From contig JACCRY010000027.1 in the NCBI GenBank assembly GCA_013813265.1, positions 1-57,926 of the forward strand: 57,926 bases of DNA, written 5' to 3'. Positions 26,702 to 35,910 of the stretch are shown in pieces. A program made the translations under genes and the position numbers. This DNA comes from Parachlamydiaceae bacterium (GTDB taxonomy: Bacteria > Chlamydiota > Chlamydiia > Chlamydiales > Parachlamydiaceae). Position 1 is the first letter of the stretch; every line of letters starts with the position of its first letter. The notes beneath the pieces were generated by a model that was not told the DNA's origin, made no database searches, and saw only the letters and a program-made list of their open reading frames with translations.

Positions 26702-27400
26702 ATTGACTCTAGGCGTTGTGTTTCAGTTGCGAGTTTATCTAGTTTAGCAACAATTAACCGTTGTTCCTTAAGACTCTTAGGGTGATATATCTTGAAATCT
26801 TGGATCTGTGCTTTAGTAATCGCTGGGCGTGTCGAGCCTCTTTCTTCGCCAGAAGCAGCTGATCTTTGTAAAATTTGGATACAAGAAGGTAGTTAAGGAA
26901 TTTTGCATCCAATTGATCGCTGATTAGCCGAATGATTGAAACGTGTTGATTTACCCGTGCTGGTAGTACTTGCTGAGGAACTACACAACATCTTGCGATA
27001 GAAGCTCCAGTAATGTTAAGAAGAACATCGTCTGGTAATACTTCGACATTCGACAATTTGTTAGCCTGGTCTTCATCAATGAAAGCGAGTTTCTTGTAAC
27101 GGAAACTCATATCATGAACATTTAAGCTACGAATAAGTGAGATCCCTTCTAGCTTATAGGATCTTATAGGATTCTTCTCCTCCCCGAGGTGTTGCTCCAC
27201 CACCTACCTTAGCAGTTAATGATAGCAATTTACTTCCTATCCATTCATTGCCTGGATGTAAAAAGAAAGAGTTGAGGTGGCTTTCAAAAATTGACGGAGC
27301 ATTTTTAAGGTTTTTTTCAGTATTTGCTTTGGCGATGGCAATTCCATCAAATGCTTCGTCCAGAAAGTCATTTTCCACACGTACGTTCTTCCGAGCATAC
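26702..27400 (-). pseudogene. type I restriction specificity subunit HsdS, broken
   Basis: The minus strand reads HsdS sequence in three frames. The central helix region (FDGIAIAKANTEKNLKNA, then FESHLNSFFL) and the start of a target-recognition domain (AKVGGGATPRGG) come first. The domain body follows (ISLIRSLNVHDMSF, LLNITGASIARCCV), then ITKAQIQDFKIYHPKSLKEQ and the second helix region to about 26702. A 10-bp tandem duplication causes the first frame change; another lies near 26860. No hsdM or hsdR is in the window. Confidence 0.8.
27153..27172. repeat. 10-bp tandem duplication inside hsdS
   Basis: CTTATAGGAT occurs twice in a row. Deleting one copy restores GGEESYKLEGISLIRS, so this duplication alone explains the break at this point. 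Confidence 0.9.
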
Positions 27401-27537
27401 GTATCTAAAGCAATCGATTTGATTTGATCGGGATAGCCTTTTTTACGAAAACGGACCCGGAAAGTTAAGATGTTCTTTGAACAGATACGCACATCAATTA
27501 CTGGTGGGCGTTTTTTGATTGTTTCAAGTTGCTTCAT
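27385..27537 (-). pseudogene. tyrosine integrase N-terminal relic fused to hsdS
   Basis: From ATG 27537 the frame reads MKQLETIKKRPPVIDVRICS and FRVRFRKKGYPDQIKSIAL, the N-terminal arm-binding region of phage-type integrases. After about 50 residues it runs into HsdS sequence without a stop. The catalytic domain is gone. It lies about 200 bp from the tRNA, the usual place for an integrase gene next to its attachment site. Confidence 0.62.
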
Positions 27538-27587
27538 GGTAATGACCCTGTGTTTAAGATAATAAACTGGGTCAGCTACTGAAACTA

Positions 27588-27736
27588 TGGGTGAAATTGA
27601 TGCCGTTTGCGGTGGCTTGCTGTGATCATTTGGTCCAATCAGTGGTCCACAGCAGTGGTGTCGCCGTTTTAACCAAATCTGGTAGGTCGCAACAATCAGG
27701 CTTGGACATGTCTCCTGAAGGGAATTTAAAAAGTGG
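27588..27736 (+). repeat. direct repeat of the tRNA 3' flank, copy B
   Basis: Partner of 21720-21866. It ends inside the first bases of the tRNA 3' end. Contains two TGGTCCA and two CAGTGG words. Confidence 0.88.
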
Positions 27737-27807
27737 GGCAAGCTGGACTTGAACCAGCGACCAGCGGGTTATGAGTCCGCTGCTCTAACCGACTGAGCTA
27801 TTGCCCC
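27734..27807 (-). tRNA. tRNA with CAT anticodon (Met or Ile2)
   Basis: Read on the minus strand: acceptor GGGGCAA/TTGCCCC, D-arm GCTCAGTCGGTTAGAGC, anticodon loop CTCATAA, T-arm GCTGGTTCAAGTCCAGC, discriminator A, no encoded CCA. The stretch GGTCGCTGGTTCAAGTCCAGC is like bacterial tRNA-Ile2 (lysidine-modified CAT), but elongator Met cannot be ruled out. The 3' end is the apparent insertion site of the island to its left. Confidence 0.95.
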
Positions 27808-27982
27808 GAAATTGGGAATTCTTGGAAAGAATACCTTCAAATTAACAAAGTTAGGCACTATACGTCAAGTAAAATCGAGCGTATACAACAATAACTTCTG
27901 GGGGTTTTGGTTGATCGAGTGGAGTTCTTGTTCGAGAATAATCAATGAGTCTGAGACGTTGCTAAAGTGCTCGATCCCTTTT

Positions 27983-28028
27983 AACACAGGCACCCACCCA
28001 ATCAGATGATTGGGTGGGTGCCTGTGTT
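27983..28028. repeat. perfect 22-bp inverted repeat hairpin
   Basis: AACACAGGCACCCACCCAAT begins the left arm; 22 bases pair perfectly with 28007-28028 around a 2-base centre. It is GC-rich against an AT-rich background and not followed by a T-tract. It lies between the tRNA and the AraC-type gene. It could be a transcription barrier or a REP-like element. Confidence 0.85.
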
Positions 28029-28105
28029 ACATAAACTCCTATACTCCTAAACTCATGTTTAGGAGAGAGGGAGGTAAATTTTCGTTATTAGCTTACTCTG
28101 GTCTG

Positions 28106-28909
28106 TCATAAAAAATTAGTGTTAAAATATTCGGCAAATCTGGGACGTGTCTCATCGACAATATATTTGCTGTTAGGTAGCCATTTAAAAAATATTCTGT
28201 TATATGTTTCGTCTATTCCATCATAGGAACCATGATGTGTGAAAATAGCACATTTGCCACTTTTAAGGATTTGCCTGCCAACGTTACCCTGAGGTTGAAT
28301 GTTTTTCGGTGCTAAAATGCAAGCATCATAACGGACCTTATCTTCAGGGGTCACATTTGGATCATCGTGTGTAATACCAAAATAGCGGATCGTGGCCGTA
28401 TCCAAATGGTTCTCATGGATAAAAACTTTCATATTCATCCACGCTTGAAAACTTGACTCGGAGTACACTCCTAATTTTCTAATGAAAAGAAGGTCCAGTT
28501 CCTCTGTCTTTTCTATTTTATCGGGTAAAATTTTTGGTAATTCAGAAATTTTTTTGTTCAACGCATTAACCTCCTTATACAGTATGCGATAATTTCTCGG
28601 AGAATGTCCACTGGCTTGCTTGAATGCCCTTGTGAAGGCAGATGGCGTATCGTACTGTGTATCCATTGCAATGTCAGTGATGGGATGTTTAGTATAACGC
28701 AGTTTTGATGCTGCCTTCTCCAGCCTCAACCTTCTTACATATTTATAAACGTTTTCTCCAACCACCATCTTAAATATCCGATGGAAATGAAAAGGGGAAT
28801 GACAGGACACTTTGGCAAGCGCCTCAATCGAAATCTCCTCTTCTATATGGTCTTCGATATAGATTAAGGCCTTTAAAATCCGCTTTACATAGTCTTCTGG
28901 ATGATCCAT
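28106..28909 (-). CDS. AraC-family regulator with GyrI-like effector domain
   Basis: 267 aa. The N-terminal 110 residues hold both AraC helix-turn-helix units (SIEALAKVSCHSPFHFHRIF and ITDIAMDTQYDTPSAFTRAF, then ASGHSPRNYR). Residues 125-267 form a GyrI-like ligand pocket (FIRKLGVYSESSFQAW, GKCAIFTHHGSYDGI). Homologues such as SbmC/Rob-type proteins sense small drugs. The protein stops at RPRFAEYFNTNFL, about 15 residues before the usual end, so the last strand may be lost. Confidence 0.85.
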   Translation of the reverse strand: MDHPEDYVKRILKALIYIEDHIEEEISIEALAKVSCHSPFHFHRIFKMVVGENVYKYVRRLRLEKAASKLRYTKHPITDIAMDTQYDTPSAFTRAFKQASGHSPRNYRILYKEVNALNKKISELPKILPDKIEKTEELDLLFIRKLGVYSESSFQAWMNMKVFIHENHLDTATIRYFGITHDDPNVTPEDKVRYDACILAPKNIQPQGNVGRQILKSGKCAIFTHHGSYDGIDETYNRIFFKWLPNSKYIVDETRPRFAEYFNTNFL

Positions 28910-29021
28910 TTTTTATCCTCTTTCCCCAATATTACGCAAGCTAAGGAATTTAAACTTTCCCGTTGTTGCGATTTTTAAAATGATAAAATTAAAGTCTTAA
29001 ACATGACGTACATCACCTTCG

Positions 29022-29180
29022 CTCGACTTTGTACATTTTTTATCATCGCCCTCGGAGAGAAGCTTCCTACAGCTAAATAAATTTCGAAGGAAGGGGTAGA
29101 AATACCCATTCCTTCCAAATTCATTACGCCATAGTTTGCTTCTCTCGCGAAGGCGATAACAAAAAATGTACAAAGTCGAG
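29022..29180. repeat. 159-bp palindromic element, copy 3
   Basis: The most diverged copy. The outer arms still pair over most of their length but carry unpaired changes in the GCCATCGCC block, and the inner hairpin is partly broken. It lies between the AraC-type gene and the 1322-aa gene, where the rest of the 28910-29352 gap is empty. Confidence 0.92.
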
Positions 29181-29352
29181 CTTAGCACTAATATAATAAA
29201 TGAAGTGTTCTAGCTATCAGGGGGGGCTAACAATTGTTTTGGGGCTCCAACTTATCGTTGCATCGAGCTTTAAATCTTACATCCACTCGATGTTTAAATG
29301 ATCAAACGAAGTAGGTTAACCAATGGACGAATAAAGAAGTTTTTGCTTAGAA

Positions 29353-32300
29353 CTAAGTAAAGTCATAAATGGAATCATCTATATCACAAAAGTTAAAAAT
29401 TAATGTTGCAATTTCCGGCGGAAGAAACGGTATTTGGCTTGAATTATTAGCTTCTAACTTATTGAAAGGTACTGCAGTTAAGGCTTTCGCTAACCAAAGG
29501 CACTCTTGAGTAGATTTATACCGACTGGCCTTTAGGATATGGAATGCATACTTCCTTTCTTCCATAGACATTTCAGCAAAAAGAATGGCTAGCTTAGCAT
29601 TTCCAGAAGGTGTTACGTTTTTTTCAAGCTTCAAAACTAGTTGAAGGGTATTGTTAACTTCATTCAAATTATTTTCAGGGACTTTGCTTATGATTTCAAT
29701 AACTTTTATACAGTCGCTTATGCATATCGTTCTTTTGTTGGACACAAAGTTACTGACCAAATCTTTAACAAAGAGGACAACCTTCGCACGACTCGCTCTC
29801 TCTTTAATCTCGACCAACATAGAAATCAATTCCAAACGTGCTGTAAAATCAATTATCGTATACTGAGATGTGCTGGAGAAGAAGAACGGTAAATCAATAA
29901 ACATGTCTTGTAGTTCGCTTTCGGACATTTTTTTAATATTATCCAAGCAGTCCATGATAAAGATAAGTTGTTTGTGAGAGCTTATAAACGTCCTATCCTT
30001 GTAATAGCAAATGCCGGGATTTGTCCAGGCGAGAGAATTCTTCGAAGGTTGGGCGGAGTTTTTTGACATATTCTCATCTAGTAACTCGAGAAATATATAG
30101 CTAGCTTTCTGCTCATCAATAGTCATTTCTGAAAATGTAAATAATATCTTCAGTAAGTTGAAGTAGTCACTTTTATTCACTTCTATAAAATATTTACGCA
30201 TTTCTGTGGATTTGCCCATGAAGCTTGTCCAACCAAACCAATCTTGTAGAGCTAACAAGGAATCAGATTGCTTTTCATGCGATGTACGCAATGCCATTTC
30301 TATATAATTGCTTTCGTATCCGTTTTGTAGGACTTCATCCACAGCTTGAGCTCTAGCATTTTGATCAGCATTTGCTAGGCAATTAGTTAGAGCTTGCTTA
30401 AGAACAATGGGTAAACGACCAAGCCTTTCTAAAGGAATCGGAGCTTGAAAAAGAGAGCATTCCTTAACTCCTGAAGGAAACATTTCTTTTAAAGCTTCTA
30501 CAGTTCGATTCAGTTGTTTGATTGATGCGCAATAAAGTAAGGGTGAGATAAGTTTTTTTAATTTCATCTCAAATCCGAATGAACTTAAATCGATTAAGGC
30601 CATTGCCTTAGAGTCGTGGAGGCGCTCATCATCGGTATAATAAATTTTTCCCAGGGCCTTAGTCAAATCGTATAGGTATTCAATAAAGTGATGGCTGTTT
30701 ATTACATCATCCTCAAAAGAGCAGCACTTTTCCACTAAGGATTTAATGACAGTTTTATTTTTTATCATAAATAATGCTGCTTTTTCGTAACAATTATTTC
30801 TACTAGGGTTCCTTTCAAATAGTTTTCTGAAATCAATTTTAACTTTCTCCTCATAAATTTTCTGAGGCAGTATGAATATTATAGCTTCGACACTCTTCAA
30901 AAGTAGTAATCGTTCGTCCACACTTTTTTCATTAAAATATATTGCTCCATTTTTCTTAGAAGCAAATTTACAAATCCATTCCATATTATCTTGATGAACG
31001 TAAGAACTTAATTTTACAACAGAAGTAGCCAGGTCCGAGAGGTGTTTAGTCGTTCCTCTGAGCGCGTGTAACAAGTTAATCTTTTCAACTTGATTTAGCC
31101 CTGTCCAGTGCTTTATTGCTATACGCAGTTCTCTTTCATAGGTGCTTAAATCTTCTGTTTGATTAACGTCATTGGAATAGATCTTCCGAGTATCGTGAAT
31201 GAAATTGAGCACAAGCTCTTTACTATCCTGCTCCGTAACTAAAGCTAGAATCTGCTCTAGCTTATGAGCATGTTCCTCACGTTTTTCTGGACTATTAATT
31301 CTGTGGAAATATGATGTTAATGTCTGGAAGAATGAAGGGGATATAAGAGTCTTATTAATGAAACTCATAGCAAGAGGTGCAGAATCATTTATTGCAGAAT
31401 GAGAATCTGAAAATTGAAGAATCTGCAAAAGATTAGCCGTAAATGTGATTGCAGGGAGACCACGCGATTCTAGGCTTGTCCAATAGGGGAGCTTGGCGTA
31501 AGCTATAACTAACTCTTTGTTAGCCATCAAAAACATTTCGAATTCAGAATATGTTATATTAGCAGCACAACTCTTGTCAATTATACTTAAAATATGGTGC
31601 CCTCCATTTTCAAGAAAGACACTAGATGTTACCTCCAAAATTCTTTGAGTTATATTAAGAATTACAACTAGAGGGGAATCATCTATATATGTGTGAAGAA
31701 ATCGAAATACAAACTCTTTATTTTCACAATGGGAAAAAATTTTTAAAATGGTGCCGAGGGCTAAATCCTTAGCATGCTCTTCATTAGGATTTTCATTTAT
31801 AAAATTGATGGAAAATATCCACCAAGTACTTAAATTTACTCCTGATTCAATTGCTTTTTTGCAGGTCTCTGCTACCTTTTGGATTATAGCTCGACGCTTA
31901 ATAGATGGGATACCAGCCACTTCATTGCGAATCGACCTTATATGGGATTCATTAAGCATTTCTTTATCAATCGAACCCATGATCTCATCAAGTTCAATTG
32001 ACTCTTCCCACAATAATTTATCACTGCTTTTTTTGGTTAATGATTTTTCCTTTAACTGCACAGTCATTTTTTCAATTTCACTATCGTCACTCATACACAG
32101 GAGACTTGTAAGAATGTCTTTCCTTTCCTCTAAAGTATAATTTCTGGAAGCAATAGTATGAATAGCTTTGTCGATCATATCGCAGTGACTGCTTTTTTGA
32201 CAATTTATCAGCAAGTTTACAATTTTTTCTTTATCCGCCGAGGAGGAATCCTCATGACCACTAATTGAACATAAATTCTCTATAAGAGTATCCTGATTTG

Positions 32301-33321
32301 GCCCCAAAAGAGCCTTAAGGATGTCAAAATCGTCAAAAAGCTCGTTGACCGTCTTACATGATTTACAGAGAATACAAGTAGCATGGAGTAAGAAAATCGT
32401 GTCTTCTATCGATTGGTTATCTTTAAAACATTTTTTGAAAAATTGAAGAATATTGTCATGTTGTAAGCCTAAATTTATGAGTGTCTTAAAATTTATAAGG
32501 CAATTCTTGAAGCTAGAAATGTCTAATTCAACGGCGTATTGATCAATAAATTTAAGGCACTTTTTTAGGATTTCGATTTTTTCAAGGATAGATTGATTCG
32601 AATTTGAAAGAGCTAATGTTGTCTCAATTACTTTGTCACGTCGATCTTCTGGGCACTCTTGAATAAGGGTCAAAAGCTTCACTCGAGCTTTTCGTATCTC
32701 ATATCTCAAGTTAGAGTATGGATTCAAATTCATAGATTCTAAAGAGACCGAGTCACTCACTTCCATGAGTTGACTTGCAGAAGACGCAAGTTTATAAGAC
32801 CCTTTTCCAAACAATTGTGTAAAAAGAAGTTTTACATGAGAGCCTTCAGCTGGTTGCCCATTTTTTTGAAATAAACCATCGTTATGAAGAATTACAGATT
32901 TTGATTCTGTGGGAGAAGTGCTGACTTTTTTCCTAAAAAAATCAGCATCGCAAATCATAACTTTATCATCAACTCGGACAGCGACTCGTTCTTTTATTGT
33001 TCCCCACCAAAGATTGTCAACTTTTTTTCTCCATTTTTTATCCCACATGGGCACAGTGAGATAGATAATGGCCTTAAATACTTTAAAAATAGCTTTTAAG
33101 CGCTTTTGTAGGGAAGAATCATAACATTTAAAAGTGTAGCAAGAATAAATAGGATTATCAGCAGCCCCATCCCAGCTGCTTCCATCGTCTCGCACGGTCC
33201 ATTTTGGATTGCCTACTTCATCCTTTTCGTTGGTAGCGCTCTCAAAAGCATGGGCTGATTTTATGTCATAAAAATGGTTCTTAACTTTTCCATTATTATA
33301 GGCGCTGTAAGTAAAAGACAT
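29353..33321 (-). CDS. giant 1322-aa protein of unknown function with C-terminal F-box-like motif
   Basis: No signal peptide or transmembrane segment. The first 200 residues are mixed (SSWDGAADNPIYSCYTFKC; a hydrophobic/aromatic stretch LTVPMWDKKWRKKV). The remaining 1,100 are leucine-, lysine- and serine-rich predicted helices without clear repeats, like large helical scaffold proteins. The last 24 residues (FLPPEIATLIFNFCDIDDSI) match the first helices of an F-box (L-P-x-E-I-x-x-x-I-F). Amoebal chlamydiae carry many F-box-like effectors, so host ubiquitin-ligase targeting is possible but unproved. Long intact frame: expressed and selected. Confidence 0.75.
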   Translation of the reverse strand: MSFTYSAYNNGKVKNHFYDIKSAHAFESATNEKDEVGNPKWTVRDDGSSWDGAADNPIYSCYTFKCYDSSLQKRLKAIFKVFKAIIYLTVPMWDKKWRKKVDNLWWGTIKERVAVRVDDKVMICDADFFRKKVSTSPTESKSVILHNDGLFQKNGQPAEGSHVKLLFTQLFGKGSYKLASSASQLMEVSDSVSLESMNLNPYSNLRYEIRKARVKLLTLIQECPEDRRDKVIETTLALSNSNQSILEKIEILKKCLKFIDQYAVELDISSFKNCLINFKTLINLGLQHDNILQFFKKCFKDNQSIEDTIFLLHATCILCKSCKTVNELFDDFDILKALLGPNQDTLIENLCSISGHEDSSSADKEKIVNLLINCQKSSHCDMIDKAIHTIASRNYTLEERKDILTSLLCMSDDSEIEKMTVQLKEKSLTKKSSDKLLWEESIELDEIMGSIDKEMLNESHIRSIRNEVAGIPSIKRRAIIQKVAETCKKAIESGVNLSTWWIFSINFINENPNEEHAKDLALGTILKIFSHCENKEFVFRFLHTYIDDSPLVVILNITQRILEVTSSVFLENGGHHILSIIDKSCAANITYSEFEMFLMANKELVIAYAKLPYWTSLESRGLPAITFTANLLQILQFSDSHSAINDSAPLAMSFINKTLISPSFFQTLTSYFHRINSPEKREEHAHKLEQILALVTEQDSKELVLNFIHDTRKIYSNDVNQTEDLSTYERELRIAIKHWTGLNQVEKINLLHALRGTTKHLSDLATSVVKLSSYVHQDNMEWICKFASKKNGAIYFNEKSVDERLLLLKSVEAIIFILPQKIYEEKVKIDFRKLFERNPSRNNCYEKAALFMIKNKTVIKSLVEKCCSFEDDVINSHHFIEYLYDLTKALGKIYYTDDERLHDSKAMALIDLSSFGFEMKLKKLISPLLYCASIKQLNRTVEALKEMFPSGVKECSLFQAPIPLERLGRLPIVLKQALTNCLANADQNARAQAVDEVLQNGYESNYIEMALRTSHEKQSDSLLALQDWFGWTSFMGKSTEMRKYFIEVNKSDYFNLLKILFTFSEMTIDEQKASYIFLELLDENMSKNSAQPSKNSLAWTNPGICYYKDRTFISSHKQLIFIMDCLDNIKKMSESELQDMFIDLPFFFSSTSQYTIIDFTARLELISMLVEIKERASRAKVVLFVKDLVSNFVSNKRTICISDCIKVIEIISKVPENNLNEVNNTLQLVLKLEKNVTPSGNAKLAILFAEMSMEERKYAFHILKASRYKSTQECLWLAKALTAVPFNKLEANNSSQIPFLPPEIATLIFNFCDIDDSIYDFT

Positions 33322-33553
33322 TATCCCTCTTTTTTGAATTGCGTGGGTTTAGCTATTTTGTTTAAAGTTCTATTTAATTATACATCTATACTTGACTAAA
33401 TGTAAATGAAAATTGAGTAAAGTTAAATATTTTGAAAGTCCGGCGACAGAAGAACGTGATTCAAAAAAATGTTGAAGCATTATTTAGTGTAAAGGCACAA
33501 GCCATTGGTATCTGGCCAAAGGTGTTGATTTGAGCCATAAAGCTGCCAAGGTA

Positions 33554-33791
33554 CAATGTCAAACTTTGTCCTTTTTTTTAATCGCGAAAGCGATGGCAGC
33601 ATATAGCCATGGGCGTGATAAATCTCATAAAGTATACCTGATTTAGCTATGCTTCGCTGTCTGATTATTACGCCCCATTTCTGTCGCCGCATTCGCGGCT
33701 TTGTACCTATTACAATTTACCATGGGCTACGCCCATGGCTACATGCTGCCATCGCTTTCGCGATTTTAAAAATGTACAAAATTTGATAATG
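33554..33791. repeat. long inverted-repeat element, family B
   Basis: 37-bp arms at 33580-33616 and 33729-33765 differ at one position (AATCGCGAAAGCGATGGCAG begins the left arm). Pairing continues outward with mismatches to about 33554 and 33791, where TTTGTACATTTTT-like sequence recalls the ends of the 159-bp family. The 112-bp centre codes for nothing obvious. The rest of 33322-33927 is without genes. Confidence 0.8.
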
Positions 33792-33927
33792 TTCATTACT
33801 AACAATCATGGCTCAATTCAACGCCCTAGGCCCCTAGGCCAGCACTAATGTCTTTTCACTTTCACGCAAATCGATTTGCTAACGCAATTTCCTGTCAGTT
33901 TACAGCCGATTAGATTCGTGCTAAAGG

Positions 33928-34680
33928 TTATTCATACATGATCATAAAGGGGCTTGAGGGCAGCGGATAAACGAAGGTAACTTTGTCCGATTTTTCTGTG
34001 GGATTGCCTTTAGGGGTAATCTTTAAAGTGATTCTTATAAGATAGGGCAATACTTCATATTCTTGCTGCCATTCATGCTTCCACTCACCAACGGGGGAAA
34101 GCTTCAAAAGGTCCGGATTTTTTAATTCAATTTCAGGTGTATGCTTCTTCCATACAATATCTCGATTTTTGCTTGGAGGAAGATAAAATTCAAAGGTAAG
34201 ATTTTCAACATTTTCAAAAAGGATTTCCTTTTTCATAGGTGGGGTTGTCAATTCTGTCCAACGTGCAGGCGATGGCCAGATTCCAAGGCAAAATTTGCTG
34301 TCAGAATCAAGATAAAGCCTGCCAAGCACATGATTGGCAAAAGATGGATCCAATTTCACACCATTGTCAAAGCTAAACATCAGGGCTGCAGTGCCACTTT
34401 TCGTTGAGCCGTCGTTTGCGGTAGTTGTGAAAAAAAAGAAATCTTTATCAGGCGTATTATGAGGAAGGGCTCTCGGAAGAACCGCTGAAAGACGGGTTGA
34501 AAGGTAAAGTTTTCTAAAATTATACTCTTGTTTCTTTTCCAGCTCGCTGTTGAATTTGTTAACTTGCATGTAAAATATAAGCAAAATTGAAATGAGGATC
34601 ATCGTCAAAGCCATTGCGATCAAGACTTCAAGCAAAAGGAAGTGCCTTCGAATAGGGTGTCTTATTAAGTTTTGACTCAT
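33928..34680 (-). CDS. type II secretion minor pseudopilin, GspJ/PilW-like
   Basis: 250 aa with an N-terminal prepilin-like segment (RRHFLLLEVLIAMALTMIL): basic leader, Glu five residues into the hydrophobic stretch, long helix. The rest is a beta-rich globular domain. Last of four tightly spaced pseudopilin genes on the minus strand (11 bp after the previous one). The size fits GspJ. It should cap the pseudopilus in the inner membrane. Confidence 0.72.
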   Translation of the reverse strand: MSQNLIRHPIRRHFLLLEVLIAMALTMILISILLIFYMQVNKFNSELEKKQEYNFRKLYLSTRLSAVLPRALPHNTPDKDFFFFTTTANDGSTKSGTAALMFSFDNGVKLDPSFANHVLGRLYLDSDSKFCLGIWPSPARWTELTTPPMKKEILFENVENLTFEFYLPPSKNRDIVWKKHTPEIELKNPDLLKLSPVGEWKHEWQQEYEVLPYLIRITLKITPKGNPTEKSDKVTFVYPLPSSPFMIMYE

Positions 34681-34691
34681 TTAGCAATATC

Positions 34692-35222
34692 CTACGCAGG
34701 TTGGAAAAGACGGGTCGCAAAAATCTTGAAAGTAAACACAGCAGGTTTCTTTTTTTTCTCTGTTTCCTTTTTTAAAGGAGAGTTAGGAACGACTTCTAGG
34801 GTTAGCTCAAGCAAATAAACCCCGTAATCTTTGTTGGTCTTGCTTTTTTCTATTCTAAATTTGTAATTCCCTTTAAAGGGGTTGGGAGTCATGTTTGCCT
34901 CCCTTCCCCATAATTGGTCAGTGACTGAACTTGCACGCTTACTTTCAATTTGACCCCATGAAATTTCACTCGTTTGAAGCCGCTGTAATATATTTCCATA
35001 GAAGTTGTTAACGGCTATATCCAGCTCTATTTTGTCAATAAAGCGACTTTGTTGTTGATAGATGTAAAAATGAGGGTGCATCAAGGGAAGTAGCGCCGCA
35101 ACGACAAAAGCAAAGGCAATCAAAACTTCAACCAAAAGGAAGTGCCTACGCTTCAAAAGCTTGAAGTTTAACCCATAAATTCTATCTTTACAATGTACTG
35201 GCGGTTGATCAACAATTTTCAC
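34692..35222 (-). CDS. type II secretion pseudopilin, GspI-like
   Basis: 176 aa. Prepilin-type N-terminus RRHFLLVEVLIAFAFVVAAL after a 25-residue leader that is longer than usual. The C-terminal domain (IEKSKTNKDYGVYLLELTLE) is like GspI/GspJ minor pseudopilins. Third gene of the pseudopilin operon. Confidence 0.68.
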   Translation of the reverse strand: MKIVDQPPVHCKDRIYGLNFKLLKRRHFLLVEVLIAFAFVVAALLPLMHPHFYIYQQQSRFIDKIELDIAVNNFYGNILQRLQTSEISWGQIESKRASSVTDQLWGREANMTPNPFKGNYKFRIEKSKTNKDYGVYLLELTLEVVPNSPLKKETEKKKKPAVFTFKIFATRLFQPA

Positions 35223-35242
35223 TTTTTCTTTTCCGAAATTGG

Positions 35243-35890
35243 TTAGGGTGGAGTGGGTTCTTCTTTTACGCCTGATTTGTTGGACTGGAATTTGGTAATA
35301 ATTTCGGGCATGATAAACTGGGTCAGTTGTTCATCACTTCTCGTCACCTGCATTTGCTGATTAAGAGCTGATTTTTCATTTGTTACACCCTCGATTGGAT
35401 GTGGGTAGCCAGGCAAATTCACATAGCGCGTTTCGGAGGCATTAAATCCTCTGGCTGTTGACAGCGTCAGTGTCCCCCTGCTCATGACTATTCCGGCCGA
35501 AAAAAACTTTAAAGTCAAGCTGCCAGGTGCCTTTTCTTCGCCTACTCCTTTAAATGCAACTGTTCGTATTGCTTTTAAAGGTTGAGGTTTTCTCGTAAGC
35601 TCTTTGTCCCATCCTGATCTCAAAGGGCATTGGAAACTTAGACCATAATAAATTTGTCCATTCACTTCTTTAAAGTGAACTTTAACATCCTCGTTGAGAA
35701 TTAACATTAAGTTTTGTGCGAGACGCAGTTGATCTATGACCAGCGCAACCTCTGTACGGAAGCGCTGGTCTTGCATTGCTTTTGAAACGTTGATCCCAAT
35801 AACTGAGGCCACTAAACCGAGAATTGCTAAAGCAATCATCGTCTCAATAAGCGTTACATAGCGGCGGCAATAAGTTTTATACAATTTCAT
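35243..35890 (-). CDS. type II secretion pseudopilin, GspH-like
   Basis: 215 aa. Short basic leader, then RRYVTLIETMIALAILGLVA, a type III prepilin signature with the +5 Glu. The following helix (ALVIDQLRLAQNLMLIL) and strand-rich domain match GspH/FimT. Second gene of the operon, 20 bp after the GspG-like gene. Confidence 0.72.
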   Translation of the reverse strand: MKLYKTYCRRYVTLIETMIALAILGLVASVIGINVSKAMQDQRFRTEVALVIDQLRLAQNLMLILNEDVKVHFKEVNGQIYYGLSFQCPLRSGWDKELTRKPQPLKAIRTVAFKGVGEEKAPGSLTLKFFSAGIVMSRGTLTLSTARGFNASETRYVNLPGYPHPIEGVTNEKSALNQQMQVTRSDEQLTQFIMPEIITKFQSNKSGVKEEPTPP

Positions 35891-35910
35891 AGAGCCACCG
35901 CCCTAAACAT

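Noticed and set aside
27812-28009. 65-aa plus-strand protein next to the tRNA
   Set aside because: It starts in the tRNA leader and ends in the perfect hairpin; no similarity or ribosome-binding site.
33480-33692. 70-aa minus-strand protein
   Set aside because: It falls inside the family B inverted repeat; no ribosome-binding site or similarity is visible.
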